The notes under the pieces are model-generated. The model made no database searches, was not told the DNA's origin, and saw nothing but the letters and a program-made list of their open reading frames with translations. From Trachythela sp. YZ-2020 (taxonomy: Eukaryota; Cnidaria; Anthozoa; Malacalcyonacea; Clavulariidae), in NCBI GenBank assembly GCA_016169945.1, contig JADLSH010000395.1, forward strand, positions 2,768,501 to 2,832,500: a DNA stretch of 64,000 nt, in the 5' to 3' direction. This document shows, piece after piece, positions 43,219 to 53,419 of this stretch. Position 1 is the first letter of the stretch. Every line of letters starts with the position of its first letter. A program made the translations under genes and the position numbers.

Positions 43219-43346
43219 CCTGTTATTTTCCAAGACGGAAAAATCGAAATAAAAATGCACAATTTTTAGCCATACATGGGCGGAAAATTGCATTTTGAAT
43301 AATAATGACCGCGTTGCATATCGGTGTAGTCACCCAACCTCCTCTG

Positions 43347-44185
43347 ACCTACCACAATGGAAAATGCGCGTTTGGAAAATTCCAAATTTCACCCCCTACA
43401 CTGCAGTCACTGCTACACAACGATTTCTCATCCTCGCTCGCTTCAGATAATTCAGTTAATGATTTATAGAGTTTATTCTATTGGTGATGTTACTGTTCAT
43501 GACAGATCGCTTTAGTATTGCGTGTTAACTAAAAGTGTAGCTGTCAGTAATAATCAGTATGAGCTTACAGCTCAGTAATAATCTCTTCATCCAATTTTGA
43601 CGCAGTTTATTAGGGTCTTTTTGTTGCAATAATATATAATATAGGCATTAAATTTGTTCAACTTTAAAATGTTTGGGCTGTGTTCAATTAATCAATTACT
43701 AATATCTGGTCCCTATTTAACGAATATTCACATATTTAGATGACAAAAACCTGACCTACATTTGCATCCCTCAGTATTTGCACCTACATCCCCCCCCCCC
43801 TCCCAACAGCGTTTCTTTGGCCCAGTGCTTTATTGGCCTAGGACTTTTAAGTTCCAGCGTTCTGGAAGTTTTTGGGCTTCCGTATTTTTCGCGCTTGAGT
43901 TTTGCGAGTCGATATGCGCGCTTTTGGGGACCCGCAGCCGGCTGTACCTTTTGAGTCTTATAGAGGCTTGAGACTTCAGTTTATACCCTGCTTACAGTCA
44001 CGTCTGCGCTGTGTTTTACGCTACGTTGATAGGAGGTACTCTATCCTCCATATAATTATATAAGCATGTTTTACTTAGTCAAACAAATATAGCTATTGCT
44101 TTATCACTGCACATCTTTACTGTTTATCACTGCACAATTTCACTCTACCAAGCGCCTTCGGTCGAATGTCGAAGTGTTAATTAGC
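43347..44185. other. Intergenic DNA, no gene recognised
   Basis: Contains a C10 run with CT-rich context (43,790-43,805) and low-information ORFs only. Confidence 0.5.
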
Positions 44186-44189
44186 AGTA

Positions 44190-44480
44190 AAAATAGAAAT
44201 AGGTCTATAGTTGCCTCTTTCTGTCCGCTCATCTGTCTTATAAATAGGTACTAGTTTCGCTTTTTCCAACCTATCTCGGAAAATGCGTGATTCAATGCTT
44301 AAGTTACATATATACGAAGGATAGTAGGAGCTGTAGAATTAACTGAAGACTTAATAAAATAAGTTGGAATACCATCACGACCAGTTGCCTTGGTCGAATC
44401 CAAACCACTGATCAAGCACATAAAAGAATATTTAAACTCATCTGAATTATGCCGCGTTGCAATTTTGCTGTCAAATATGA
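44190..44480 (-). pseudogene. LINE reverse transcriptase fragment
   Basis: On the minus strand, broken frames give KATGRDGIPTYFIKSS, then a K-T-D-E-R-T-E block corresponding to the WK..VPIYK..R..NYRPIS region of LINE RT. Heavily mutated. Confidence 0.5.
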
Positions 44481-45007
44481 GTGTTATAAGGGTTTACCCC
44501 ATTTTTATTTAAGCTTGGGTTCAGGATTAGACGCTAGGATTGATGTATTAAACCAAGTGGCTGTTCAACCAAATTTGGCCCAAAGAATAGATAGTTTGTC
44601 TGATTTATTTGTTTTTATATAGACGGGTCAAATAATTCGTCTGGACTAAGGAATTCCATCAATTATCAATTAACATCGCAACTTTGAAATAGTTTTAAAA
44701 TTTCCCTGAGCAGGTGATGTCAGCCCCAAATATCCCTTTTCACCACCCCACATCCCTCCCCCATCCCCCGTGTTGGCCGGTTCCAATTTACCGTTACTCA
44801 AAGAATATATTATCACCAGTTTGAAAGTCTAATGTGCACTTTTTGTTCATGATATGAAACTTAATCTAGCTTCCATTTACCAATTAAACGTGCAAGAATA
44901 TCTGCCTAAGTGTTAGTGATAAGAACGTTAAAATATTGCATTAATGATTATATGTGATTATACGTGCAAGGTGTTTCAAAATTATTTGATGAACTATTTT
45001 TTTCACT

Positions 45008-45099
45008 TCATTCTTCCTTCTTCCACCCTTGTTTCAGCAATCCCTCGGCTTCCTCGCCTGAGATAAAGTTTTCGTCGTTTGACAGAGTCCGCGTGAATT
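45008..45099 (-). CDS. Exon 6: acidic C-terminus and stop
   Basis: Acceptor CTTCCACAG as in exon 4. FTRTLSNDENFISGEEAE and a Lys/Glu end before TGA at 45,010-45,008. No canonical AATAAA is visible in the next ~70 bp downstream. Confidence 0.75.
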
Positions 45100-48000
45100 C
45101 TGTGGAAGAGCAAAATATACATATGAACAGTGTATCAAAGCTATTTAATGTTTTTAGAATAGTAATAAAGACGAAAATTCAGTTTGTCTGAAGTGAAAAA
45201 CTCTCTAAAAACTCAGGTAAGAAATTCCGTAAAACTTTCATATCTCTGTCGAGGTGTTGGTAACACAGTGGTTAGTGCATGTGAGTTTCATCTCTGCGAC
45301 CGAGGTTTGGTTCCAGCAATATGCTGATATATATTATTTTGCCTCAGTTGCTGATGAGAAAAGTGACGTGTTTCTAGTTTAGGTCTACGAAACACCGCAG
45401 GTTTTCTCCGTGTACTCCGATTTCTTCCTAGTAACACTAGACCAATGAGAACTTTCCCTTTCCTTGATACGAGAAGACTGCTTGGAACAGCCCGAGAGCT
45501 ATTCGAATTGCCTCGTTTGCTGATAGCTCATGCATGCGAGAAGCAATTAAGAGGTTATTTGATTCATTATTTTTCACACATACCTTCATCTCGGAGGGTA
45601 TTGGCCCAACTGCAAACCTTTTTCACGACTAGAAAAAAAAGATAAACTAGAAAATGTACAAGGTAGAGCCTGGTTTTAACCATAGCGACATCAACATAAG
45701 CAAGAACAAAATCATAACTTTTCCTCTTGAGGCTTAAGACTGTAATAGAATCCCCTCCAATGCTAAGTGGTGGATGAAAGCGCTTGTTTTCTTTAGGGGG
45801 GGAAATGGAAATATATAATATGGATCATAGTTTGAAATGGTATGAAAATGGCATTTAGTATCAAATGATACTAACTCTAATATTAATTTTCATTCGCCAC
45901 TTCCTCTTGAGGCTTAGGCTAACACCAGGATCCTCAATGCTAAGTGGTGGATAAACTATTGTTTTAATATGGAAACACCATGGGTATAATATGGATCATA
46001 GTTTGAAATGGTATGAAAATGGCATTTAGTATCAAATGATACTAATTCCATACTAATTGCCATTTCATACTATGGAAACACCATGGATATACTATGGATA
46101 TAATATGGAAATACTATGGAAACACCATGGATATACCATGGATATAATATGGAAATACTATGGAAACACCATGGATATACTAGCTATGGATATACTGTAG
46201 ATATAATATGGAAATACTATGGAAATAACATTTCTATATTATTTCCATAGTATGGATTTCAAAATAATTTTCCATCGACACTTGGTAACACTAGGCCTCA
46301 TTTATTTTGGATAGTCCAATTTACAATTAACAAGATTTTGTAAGGTACTGACACAATTGTTTGGAATACTCTCAGTGGCCGTAGTGTCGTCAGCCTACCA
46401 AAAATCTAAAGGCGTCTGCGGTGCAGGCTATAGTTTCGTCAAAGCATTTCCACCTGTCTGTCCAATTGATCAAGAGGTCATTGATCATCACTAGAAGAAG
46501 AGTTGGCCCTAATACAGTTCCCTGTGGATCGCATCATCAAGTAATAATACCCTTCCCTCGACCTTCAGTAGCAGTTCAACTCAGCAGTAAGGAGCAGCGC
46601 ACTATCTGCTACCCATGCTACCCTACCTCGGGTTTTCTGCTCGGATACATTTTTAAGTCTGCCTGAATCTGTTCAAATAAAGCAGCGGTACTAGGACTTA
46701 CTTCTATTTCTAGAATCTCGAAACCATTTGCAAACACCCTTCAGACATTCATGAGCCTTTCGAAGACGATTCGTAAACGTAGGTCTACGACGACGTCTAC
46801 GTCTACCAAATAACCATGGTGCACGTTTGGAAATTTCTGGTTCATCTTCGTCGTTTGATGTTTCATTTACACTGTCCAAGGCGTTCTCTCTGAATTGAAA
46901 TAATATATAGTGTTGCAATAGTTTGTTCTAAATCTAACTAATTTTAAAAGCTATTATATTATAGTAGAATTAGGGGTATAATGGTTTGGGGTAGTGTGGT
47001 ATGGTATGGTTTGGTATGGCATTGTATGGTGTGGTATGATGGTGTGGAATTGTATAGTGTGGTATAGTATGGTGTGGTATAGTATGCTGTAGGTATGGTA
47101 TGGTATGGTATGGTATGGTATGGTATGGTGTGGTGTGGTGTGGTGTGGTGTGGTGTGGTGTGGTGTGGTGTGGTGTGGTGTGGTGTGGTATGGTATGGTG
47201 TGGTATGATATGGTGTGGTGTGGTGTGGTATGGTGTGGTATGGTATGGTATGGTATGGTGTGGTATGATATGGTGTGGTATGATATGGTATGGCGTGGTG
47301 AGATATGATGTAGTATATTATGGAATGGTGTGGTAAGGTATGGTATGAAATTGAATTTAAAACTAAACAATAACAATACAAACAAGGATCAAGGGGCTAT
47401 AATCTGTTGCTAAAAAGTTGGGTACAAAAACGTCTAAAAGTAATCTTTTAAAAAGGAACGAAATCATATCAATCACGTTTTGAATACTTTTGTCACATCG
47501 TTTTGAATTATACAGGAAAAAAACCATTGTCATTCGTTTGTTTTTGGCCCAGAATCGTTTTCCTTTTCTTAAACCGGCAGCTTTTTTACCATTTTTTACT
47601 TCAACAACAGTCATCTAACACCATGGACACAGCGTACAAAATTAGATAACTTCAGGCAATACATTTAATAGATAAAATATTCTTTGATAACATGTTTTAC
47701 TTACGATGCATCATCATCGGCTTCTTCGGGGGAGATAAAGTCAGTTTCGTCCTTAGACAGACGCGGGAATTCTGTGGAAGAATAAAAATATGCATAATAT
47801 GAACTTAGACAGTGCATATATATTTATGACAGAGCTATTATTGTTTTGAATAGTAATAAAGATGAATATTAACTTGGTAAACAATCACATAAGAAATTCT
47901 GCAAAACTTCCATATCAGTTTTAAGTTGTTGGTGGCACTGGCAGTTGTTAGTGCATGCATGTGCCCTTGATCTGTGTGAATGTGTGATTATGGTTGGGTC

Positions 48001-51000
48001 CAGCATGCAATAAAAGTTGGCTGATTATAATTTCGCCTAAGTTGCTGGTAAGAAGAATACGTGTTACTATATTAAGTCTATACCAAACACTGTGTTTTCT
48101 CCGTGTGCTCCGGTTTCCTCCCGTAGTAACACTGGAGCAATGAGAAATTATCCTTATTGCCAGTAGCGGAAATTATCCTTATTGCTAGTGAGGGTCAGTT
48201 GCCCCACACCCCCTACCTTTACGGAAAATTGACGGAATTTTGGCCTAAAAAGGGTTAAAAATAGTCTATTTTGTCAGAAATTTAGGAGGCTTTCCCCCAC
48301 CGGAAAATGTGAATTTCCGCCACTGCTTAGTGCCCATTGGAATAAAGTTATTCAAATCGCCTGGTTTGCTGACAGCTCGTGCATGCGAGCAGCAAAAGGT
48401 TACTTCATTATTATTTTTGCACATATACCTTCATCTCGAAATCGGATTATATTAACCAAATGGCAAATCGATTTCAGAACTAGAAAAAAATTGAAAAGAT
48501 AAATTAGAAAATGTACAAGATATAAAAGTCTGGTTTCACCCATATATGCATATATATATATAGCGACGCCAACATTAGCGAGAACGAAATAATAACTCTT
48601 CCTCTTGCGGAGACAAGAGGCTGTCTCTGTAAAACTCCAGGTCAATATGTGGCTAAAAAATATAGATTTCTTTCAGATACTCTAGTATTTTGAAGGTCTG
48701 TCCTTGGGAACAACTAATATCGATTTGATTTGGTTCAAATTTCTCTTAAAATATTTTTTGGGACCAATTAATTAATGTTCAACCGGCTGGAAGCTAACTT
48801 GAACTCCGAAAGAAGGCAAAATATCGATATATTGTCACCGCAATTTGCCAATTTATAAATCAAATTCATACTCCAGTTTCCTCGGTCATATGACTTAAAT
48901 AATTATTCTTTTGTATATAATATACAGCAGCGCAGTTATTGACCCCCTGCACAGTAACGGACATCACCTCAAAATATACCAAGTTTGAGAGCATATTTCA
49001 AAATCGTGGCACGTGATTGAAACTTTTCCATTATTAGTTTATTTTCCTGTAAACTACTAACATTAGTCAATACAAAACGCCAATAAAAACTTTCTGTTCT
49101 ACCATTTTGAAAAAATGACAAGCGCTCAAACTTTGTAAAGTTTAAAAATGCGTCGAAATCGAGCAAACTTTATTCGTTAGCATATACTCATTGTTATTAC
49201 CACCTAAAATTGCCTTATACTGTATTGACTATTGTATATGAAGCTTGGTTGTGTAATTAAGTCGTTCATTAAAAAATACGACTTTAAAGAAATTTGAACC
49301 AAACCAAATCGCCGATATTAGTTGTTCCCAAGGACAGACCTTACCTTCCAACAATTTTCAAATGATGTTCTATACTGTTTCTTTGGCATATATTTAAAGA
49401 AAATATTTTCAATTCGAATTATCAGAACGACTTAGTCAATACTATAGCCATGCAGGCAGTGAGGCAGTCACACCAAATATTTCAACATTGCATGCAATTT
49501 GCATGGTTTATGATATTGAATTGAATTCATTCATTTGGAATTTGAATTATATAAAAATATTTATATTGTTTCCTAGATGGCTAAATTACATCAGAAAATA
49601 TTTACAGCATACAAGAAAAAACAAAATCTGAGAAACAATAGCTATTCGATTTCTTCACTCACTGTATATAGTAGAGAATATAATGCAAAACATGTGCTGC
49701 GTTTTTAAGAACTTGTCCATAGTTAACGTAGTGTGCACTATTAATATATGTTTCTGCTTTAGCTTGTTTAATCAGAACTGGAATTCTTACTCTGCAGACC
49801 TGTGCACCACGATGCACAGAACGATGCACCACGGAATACCATCTTAGGAATCGCCGTGTTTTCCAACTTCCAAAGATTAAGACGGACAGATTTTTTAAAA
49901 CTTTTATCCCAGCTTGTGTTAAACATTTGAGCTAATCTCAATTTTTTAGAATTATTTGTATATATATACTAATTAATATAGCTAATATTGTTATACCTGT
50001 CACGTTTTAGGAAGAGTTACTATTTTTAGACTTTTGTAATTTTGCATTCTTTTGTATTTTAACCCTAATCCTAATCCTAACCCTAATCCCAATCCTAACC
50101 TTAATCCTAACCCTAATCCTAACCCTAACCCTAAAAGTTTAACAATAGTAACTGTTCCTAAATCGTGACTCGTATGTGAATTTTGTAATTCAGTTTGTCA
50201 GCTGCAAAGTGTTTTTTAATAAAATATACTATCATGTTATATATAGTTAAAATTTTATCAGGTAAACATTCTTATTGTGCATGGTTATCTTTGATAAACT
50301 TAAGATAAACATTCTTTAGAGTAAGAATGCCAGTTCTGATTAACGCCTCTTCACAGGTTAAAGGTTTGTAGAACTTCGTCTTCGATTTCTTCACTTACTG
50401 TATATATATATTATACCTGTCACGTTTTAGGAAGAGTTACTATTTTTAGACTTTTGTAATTTTGTATTCTTTTGTATTTTAACCCTAACCCTAATCCTAA
50501 CACTAATCCCAACCCTAACCTTAATCCTAATCCTAACCCTAATCCTAACCAACCCTAACCCTAAAAGTATAAAAATAGTAACTGTTCCTAAATCGTGACT
50601 CATATGATATATATAGTTGAAAATATAATGCCAAACTTGGACTGTTAAGAACTTGTCTATAGTTAACGTAGTGTACACTATTAATATATGTTTCTGCTTC
50701 AGCTTGTTTAAGTAATCTTAACATTTAAAGTATTTCCCTGCGTTCTTCAAAATATTGTATGTTCGTTCCATCCCAAATAATCAATTCGAGCAGATTTAAC
50801 TGCTGTAATAGGAACCCTTCCCTGCGTTCTTCAAAATACTGTATGTTCGTTCCATCCCAAATAATCAATTCGAGCAGATTTAACTGCTGTAATAGGAACC
50901 CCTCCAATGTTTAGTGGTGAAAACGATCGGTCGTCTTTAGAAATACTTTTCTGCCTGAATCCTCTTAAAATCAATCAGCGGTGCTAGGACTTACCTATTC

Positions 51001-53362
51001 TAGACCTCGGAACCCATGCGCAAATACCCTTCATGCATTTATGAACCGTTCGAAGATTAGGTATAATTTGAAATCTATGACGACGACGAGGACGAGGACG
51101 ACGAGGACGACGAGGACGACGAGGACGACGAGGAAGACGAGGACGACGTGGACGACGAGGTTGACGAGGACGACGAGAACGACGAGGTGCACGTTTGAAA
51201 TTTTCTGGTTCATCTTCATCGTTTAATGTCTCATTTACACTGTCCAAGGCGTTCTCTCTGAGTTGAAAGAATATATAGTGTGCTTACATCAACCACTGAA
51301 CTTCAGTTTGTTTTTACATCTAACTAATTCTAAAAGCTTCTATAGTAGAATTAGTAGAATGCTTTGGTGTAGTGATGGTTTGTTATGGTGTGGTATGACG
51401 GTGTGAAATTGTATGGTGTGGTATGGTATGTGGTATATGGTATATGGTATAGTGTCATGTGGCGTGGTATGGTATGCGGTGTGGTGCATGTAGTGTGGTA
51501 TGGTAGTATAGTATGGTGTGATATGGCGTGGTGAGGTATGGTGTGGTATAATATGGTGTGATGTGGTGTGGTATGGTATGAAATTCAATTGAAAACTGAA
51601 TTATAATAGTACAAATTCGGCTATTTTCTGTATTCAGCTAAATCTGTTACACAAGTATTCAAAAACGACTAAAAGGAACTGAAACGACAAAGATCAATTA
51701 CGGCCAATTTTGAATACATTTTTACATATTTTCGGATTAAACACGAGAAAACCACGACCATTCATTTGTATTGGGACAAAAATAGTCTTCCCTCTCTTAA
51801 TTTGTTCTTACAATTTTTTACTTAAACAACAGTCATTTTGACATCATGAACGTAAAAATTATTAATGCGAATTTGAACAAACATATCATGCAGTATATTT
51901 AATAGAGATAAAATTACTTACGATCCATCATCATCATTTTCTTGGTTCCTGAATGAATCTGCCCTGCATAAAAAGAAATACTTTAACTGTTAAAATATAA
52001 AATATTTTCCTTGAACCAAATGTACTAAGTTATTTATACTGTATAGTACTGTAAACCTCTGCATCTCACTCGATTGGAATTAAGGTAGAAGGTCGAAATA
52101 TCCACCATCTAAACCTTCTACATGTATAGTATGTACATGTATCAGTTTTCAACCAGAGTTTTAACAAATCTTAACAAGTCCTGAAATTTTAACTGAAGGG
52201 GGGCTCTTCATGGGAGGCTTTAGGGCATGAACCGCCAGAAGATTTTCAATTCTTGGGTGTCTGAAACGCGATTTCCTGCATTTTAGGTGATGTTATAAAA
52301 TGTATAGTTAATAGTTTTATCATTGTATTAAAAGAGAATTGGTCGGAATACCATCCTGAATATAAGGAAAATTAACATTACTAGTCTGCCCTTCAGAAAT
52401 TGAATAGAAATAGATTGCATCTCAAAAGTAGGGGGGGGGACACCGCCAAAAAGGGCACATGGGGGGGCCGGATAAAAAATACCCTGAAATTACAATGTAA
52501 GGAACAAGCATTGTAGGCTGTTCCGACGGGGTCTAAGGTCTCTGCAACACCATTTCCTGCATTCTGAGGCCATTTTTATAATCTAAACGTTATAAGCGCA
52601 TGGATTTTGCTTATTGATTGGAGGGGGAGGGAGGGGGCACTTTCAAACCAGAAAAGAGGGCACTTTCATTTCAGAAAAGGTGCGCTTTTTCCATTTTCGA
52701 AAAAAGTAGGGGGTGCAAATGCCCCCAAGTGCCGCCCCATCCCGGTTCCGCGGCCCCTGGGGATAACTGTATTTTAATTGTAGAATGATGCCAAATCTTA
52801 TCTAATTGGCAAAAATTTGTTATACTATCAAAGATTATTTATATCTTGATAAAAATCTTAAGAATCTAAGAGGGGCTCAGCCCCAGCCCCTCCCCAACTA
52901 GAAGGAGATTTTAACAAGGGGTGCTAAGCCCCCTGAGCCCCCTTTCCACTACATCCCTGTTTTCAACTGTTCTTCGTAGAGGTTAAGTAAGGACCATTTC
53001 TTATGATAGTTTGGTACGGTGTAAGGAAGGAACCAGAGCACCCAGAGAAAATATGTGGTGTTTGATAGTGTCAAACTGCAGGAAGCATTCCTAATTCTCA
53101 CATGCAACTGCACGATTTGAAATTATAATCTGAACCTTAACTTGAATATTACAGTAAAATGAAGCAAATAAATAATATAAATTATTAAGAGAAACTAAAA
53201 AGCACGAACTTACAATTGCCCATCATTTTCAGTGTCACTTTTGACATCTTCAAAGGATTGTTCTTCAAAATCGTCGAGTGCTGCAGTTTCTTCAGTGCGC
53301 CCAACGCTAAGAAACACAGCACAGACTGCAACCAGCAGAGCAATAATTGTCCAACACTTCAT
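45008..53362 (-). CDS. Secreted polyprotein precursor with two Arg-rich Cys-pair peptides (six exons)
   Basis: Coding exons, minus strand: 53,362-53,214; 51,963-51,922; 51,257-50,995; 47,771-47,705; 46,889-46,702; 45,099-45,008 (stop TGA). All introns are GT-AG with GTAAGT donors, and phases are 2,2,1,2,1. Total 801 nt, 266 residues, no internal stop. Residues 1-21 are a signal peptide. 22-84 is Asp/Glu-rich. Lys-Arg at 85-86 precedes a 65-residue segment with about 28 basic and no acidic residues, Pro-Arg-Arg repeats and C-M-K-G-I-C-A-W at its end. A second acidic part leads to Lys-Arg at 195-196 and a 41-residue Arg-rich segment with C-L-K-G-V-C-K-W. The C-terminus is acidic. Acidic propiece plus cationic product is usual for invertebrate antimicrobial peptide precursors; neuropeptide or other secreted roles remain possible. 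I cannot name the family. Confidence 0.8.
45250..45330 (+). repeat. tRNA-like SINE head in the last intron
   Basis: TAACACAGTGGTTAGTGCA (A-box-like) and GGTTTGGTTCC (B-box-like) are 25 bp apart. A diverged relative lies at 47,925-48,010 in the paralogous intron. Confidence 0.5.
45715..46260. repeat. Intronic tandem and palindromic repeats
   Basis: Two copies of a ~180-bp block (start 45,721 and 45,901) lead into repeated ATGGAAACACCATGGATAT-type units (46,070-46,230), rich in the palindrome CCATGG. Confidence 0.7.
46300..46560 (-). pseudogene. LINE RT fragment in intron 5
   Basis: Minus-strand frames give DPQGTVLGPTLLLVMINDL, WTDRWK and a DDTTATESIPN block, matching the PQG..LGP and YADD region of LINE RT with several stops. 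Confidence 0.55.
46702..46889 (-). CDS. Exon 5: second acidic spacer, Lys-Arg site and Arg7 peptide
   Basis: 188 nt, phase 2 to 1. NALDSVNETSNDEDEPE, then ISKR and a peptide beginning APWLFG followed by seven Arg and CLKGVCKW. Confidence 0.83.
46985..47345. repeat. GGTAT/GGTGT minisatellite in intron 4
   Basis: About 70 units of TGGTA or TGGTG with strict strand asymmetry (no C on the plus strand for long runs). The ORFs across it are low-complexity artefacts. A shorter relative is at 51,365-51,580 in intron 2. Confidence 0.9.
47705..47771 (-). CDS. Exon 4: acidic spacer
   Basis: 67 nt, phase 1 to 2. FPRLSKDETDFISPEEADDD. Related to exon 6. Confidence 0.8.
50061..50135. repeat. Interstitial telomeric repeat, copy 1 (CCCTAA type)
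   Basis: About twelve CCCTAA, CCTAAT and related hexamers in intron 3, C-rich on the plus strand. Confidence 0.88.
50481..50564. repeat. Interstitial telomeric repeat, copy 2
   Basis: Same hexamers with identical flanks (49,990-50,060 equals 50,410-50,480), so a ~420-bp block including the telomeric tract was duplicated. Confidence 0.88.
50736..50903. repeat. Two tandem copies of an 84-bp unit
   Basis: 50,736-50,819 and 50,820-50,903 are nearly identical, in intron 3 close to exon 3. Confidence 0.88.
50995..51257 (-). CDS. Exon 3: acidic spacer, Lys-Arg site, Pro-Arg-Arg repeat peptide
   Basis: 263 nt, phase 2 to 1. NALDSVNETLNDEDEPE is followed by NFKR, then PRR repeats encoded by a 9-bp minisatellite and CMKGICAW. 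Homologous to exon 5 over its whole length except for the repeat region. Confidence 0.82.
51365..51585. repeat. TGGTATGG-type minisatellite in intron 2
   Basis: Diverged counterpart of the 47 kb minisatellite at the same place relative to the paralogous exon. Confidence 0.8.
51922..51963 (-). CDS. Exon 2: small acidic exon
   Basis: 42 nt, acceptor TATGCAG, donor ATC|GTAAGT, phase 2 to 2. Encodes ADSFRNQENDDDG plus split codons on both sides. Confidence 0.78.
53214..53362 (-). CDS. Exon 1: signal peptide and first acidic spacer
   Basis: The start ATG (53,362-53,360) follows a TATA-type box by about 50 bp. A hydrophobic core at residues 5-20 is followed by an acidic stretch (DDFEEQSFEDV). The donor is ATT|GTAAGT, leaving phase 2. 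Confidence 0.85.
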
Positions 53363-53411
53363 CGCGATGGCTGACTCGATTCCCTCTGGTTAGCTTGGTT
53401 ATTCTCCCGTT

Positions 53412-53419
53412 CTTTTATG
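53412..53419 (-). promoter_or_regulatory. TATA box of the peptide precursor gene
   Basis: CATAAAAG on the minus strand, 50 bp before the ATG. Implies a start site near 53,385 and a very short 5' leader. Confidence 0.55.

Larger units (their letters stand above)
42081..43346. mobile_element. Non-autonomous DNA transposon, 1.27 kb, ~40-bp inverted repeats
   Basis: CAGAGGAGGTTGGGTGACTA at 42,081 is mirrored to 43,346 over about 40 bp. Flanks ATCTACCAC and ACCTACCAC form a 9-bp duplication with one mismatch, suggesting a Mutator-like mechanism. The interior is a patchwork of three minisatellites and a LINE fragment. Confidence 0.83.

Noticed and set aside
46954..47385. Long open frames of repeating HTIPY or VWYGM residues
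   Set aside because: Produced by the TGGTA minisatellite in every frame on both strands; no unique sequence or start context.
50981..51226. Plus-strand Thr-Arg repeat frame opposite exon 3
   Set aside because: Antisense of the Pro-Arg-Arg minisatellite; the minus strand has splice sites and phase consistency.
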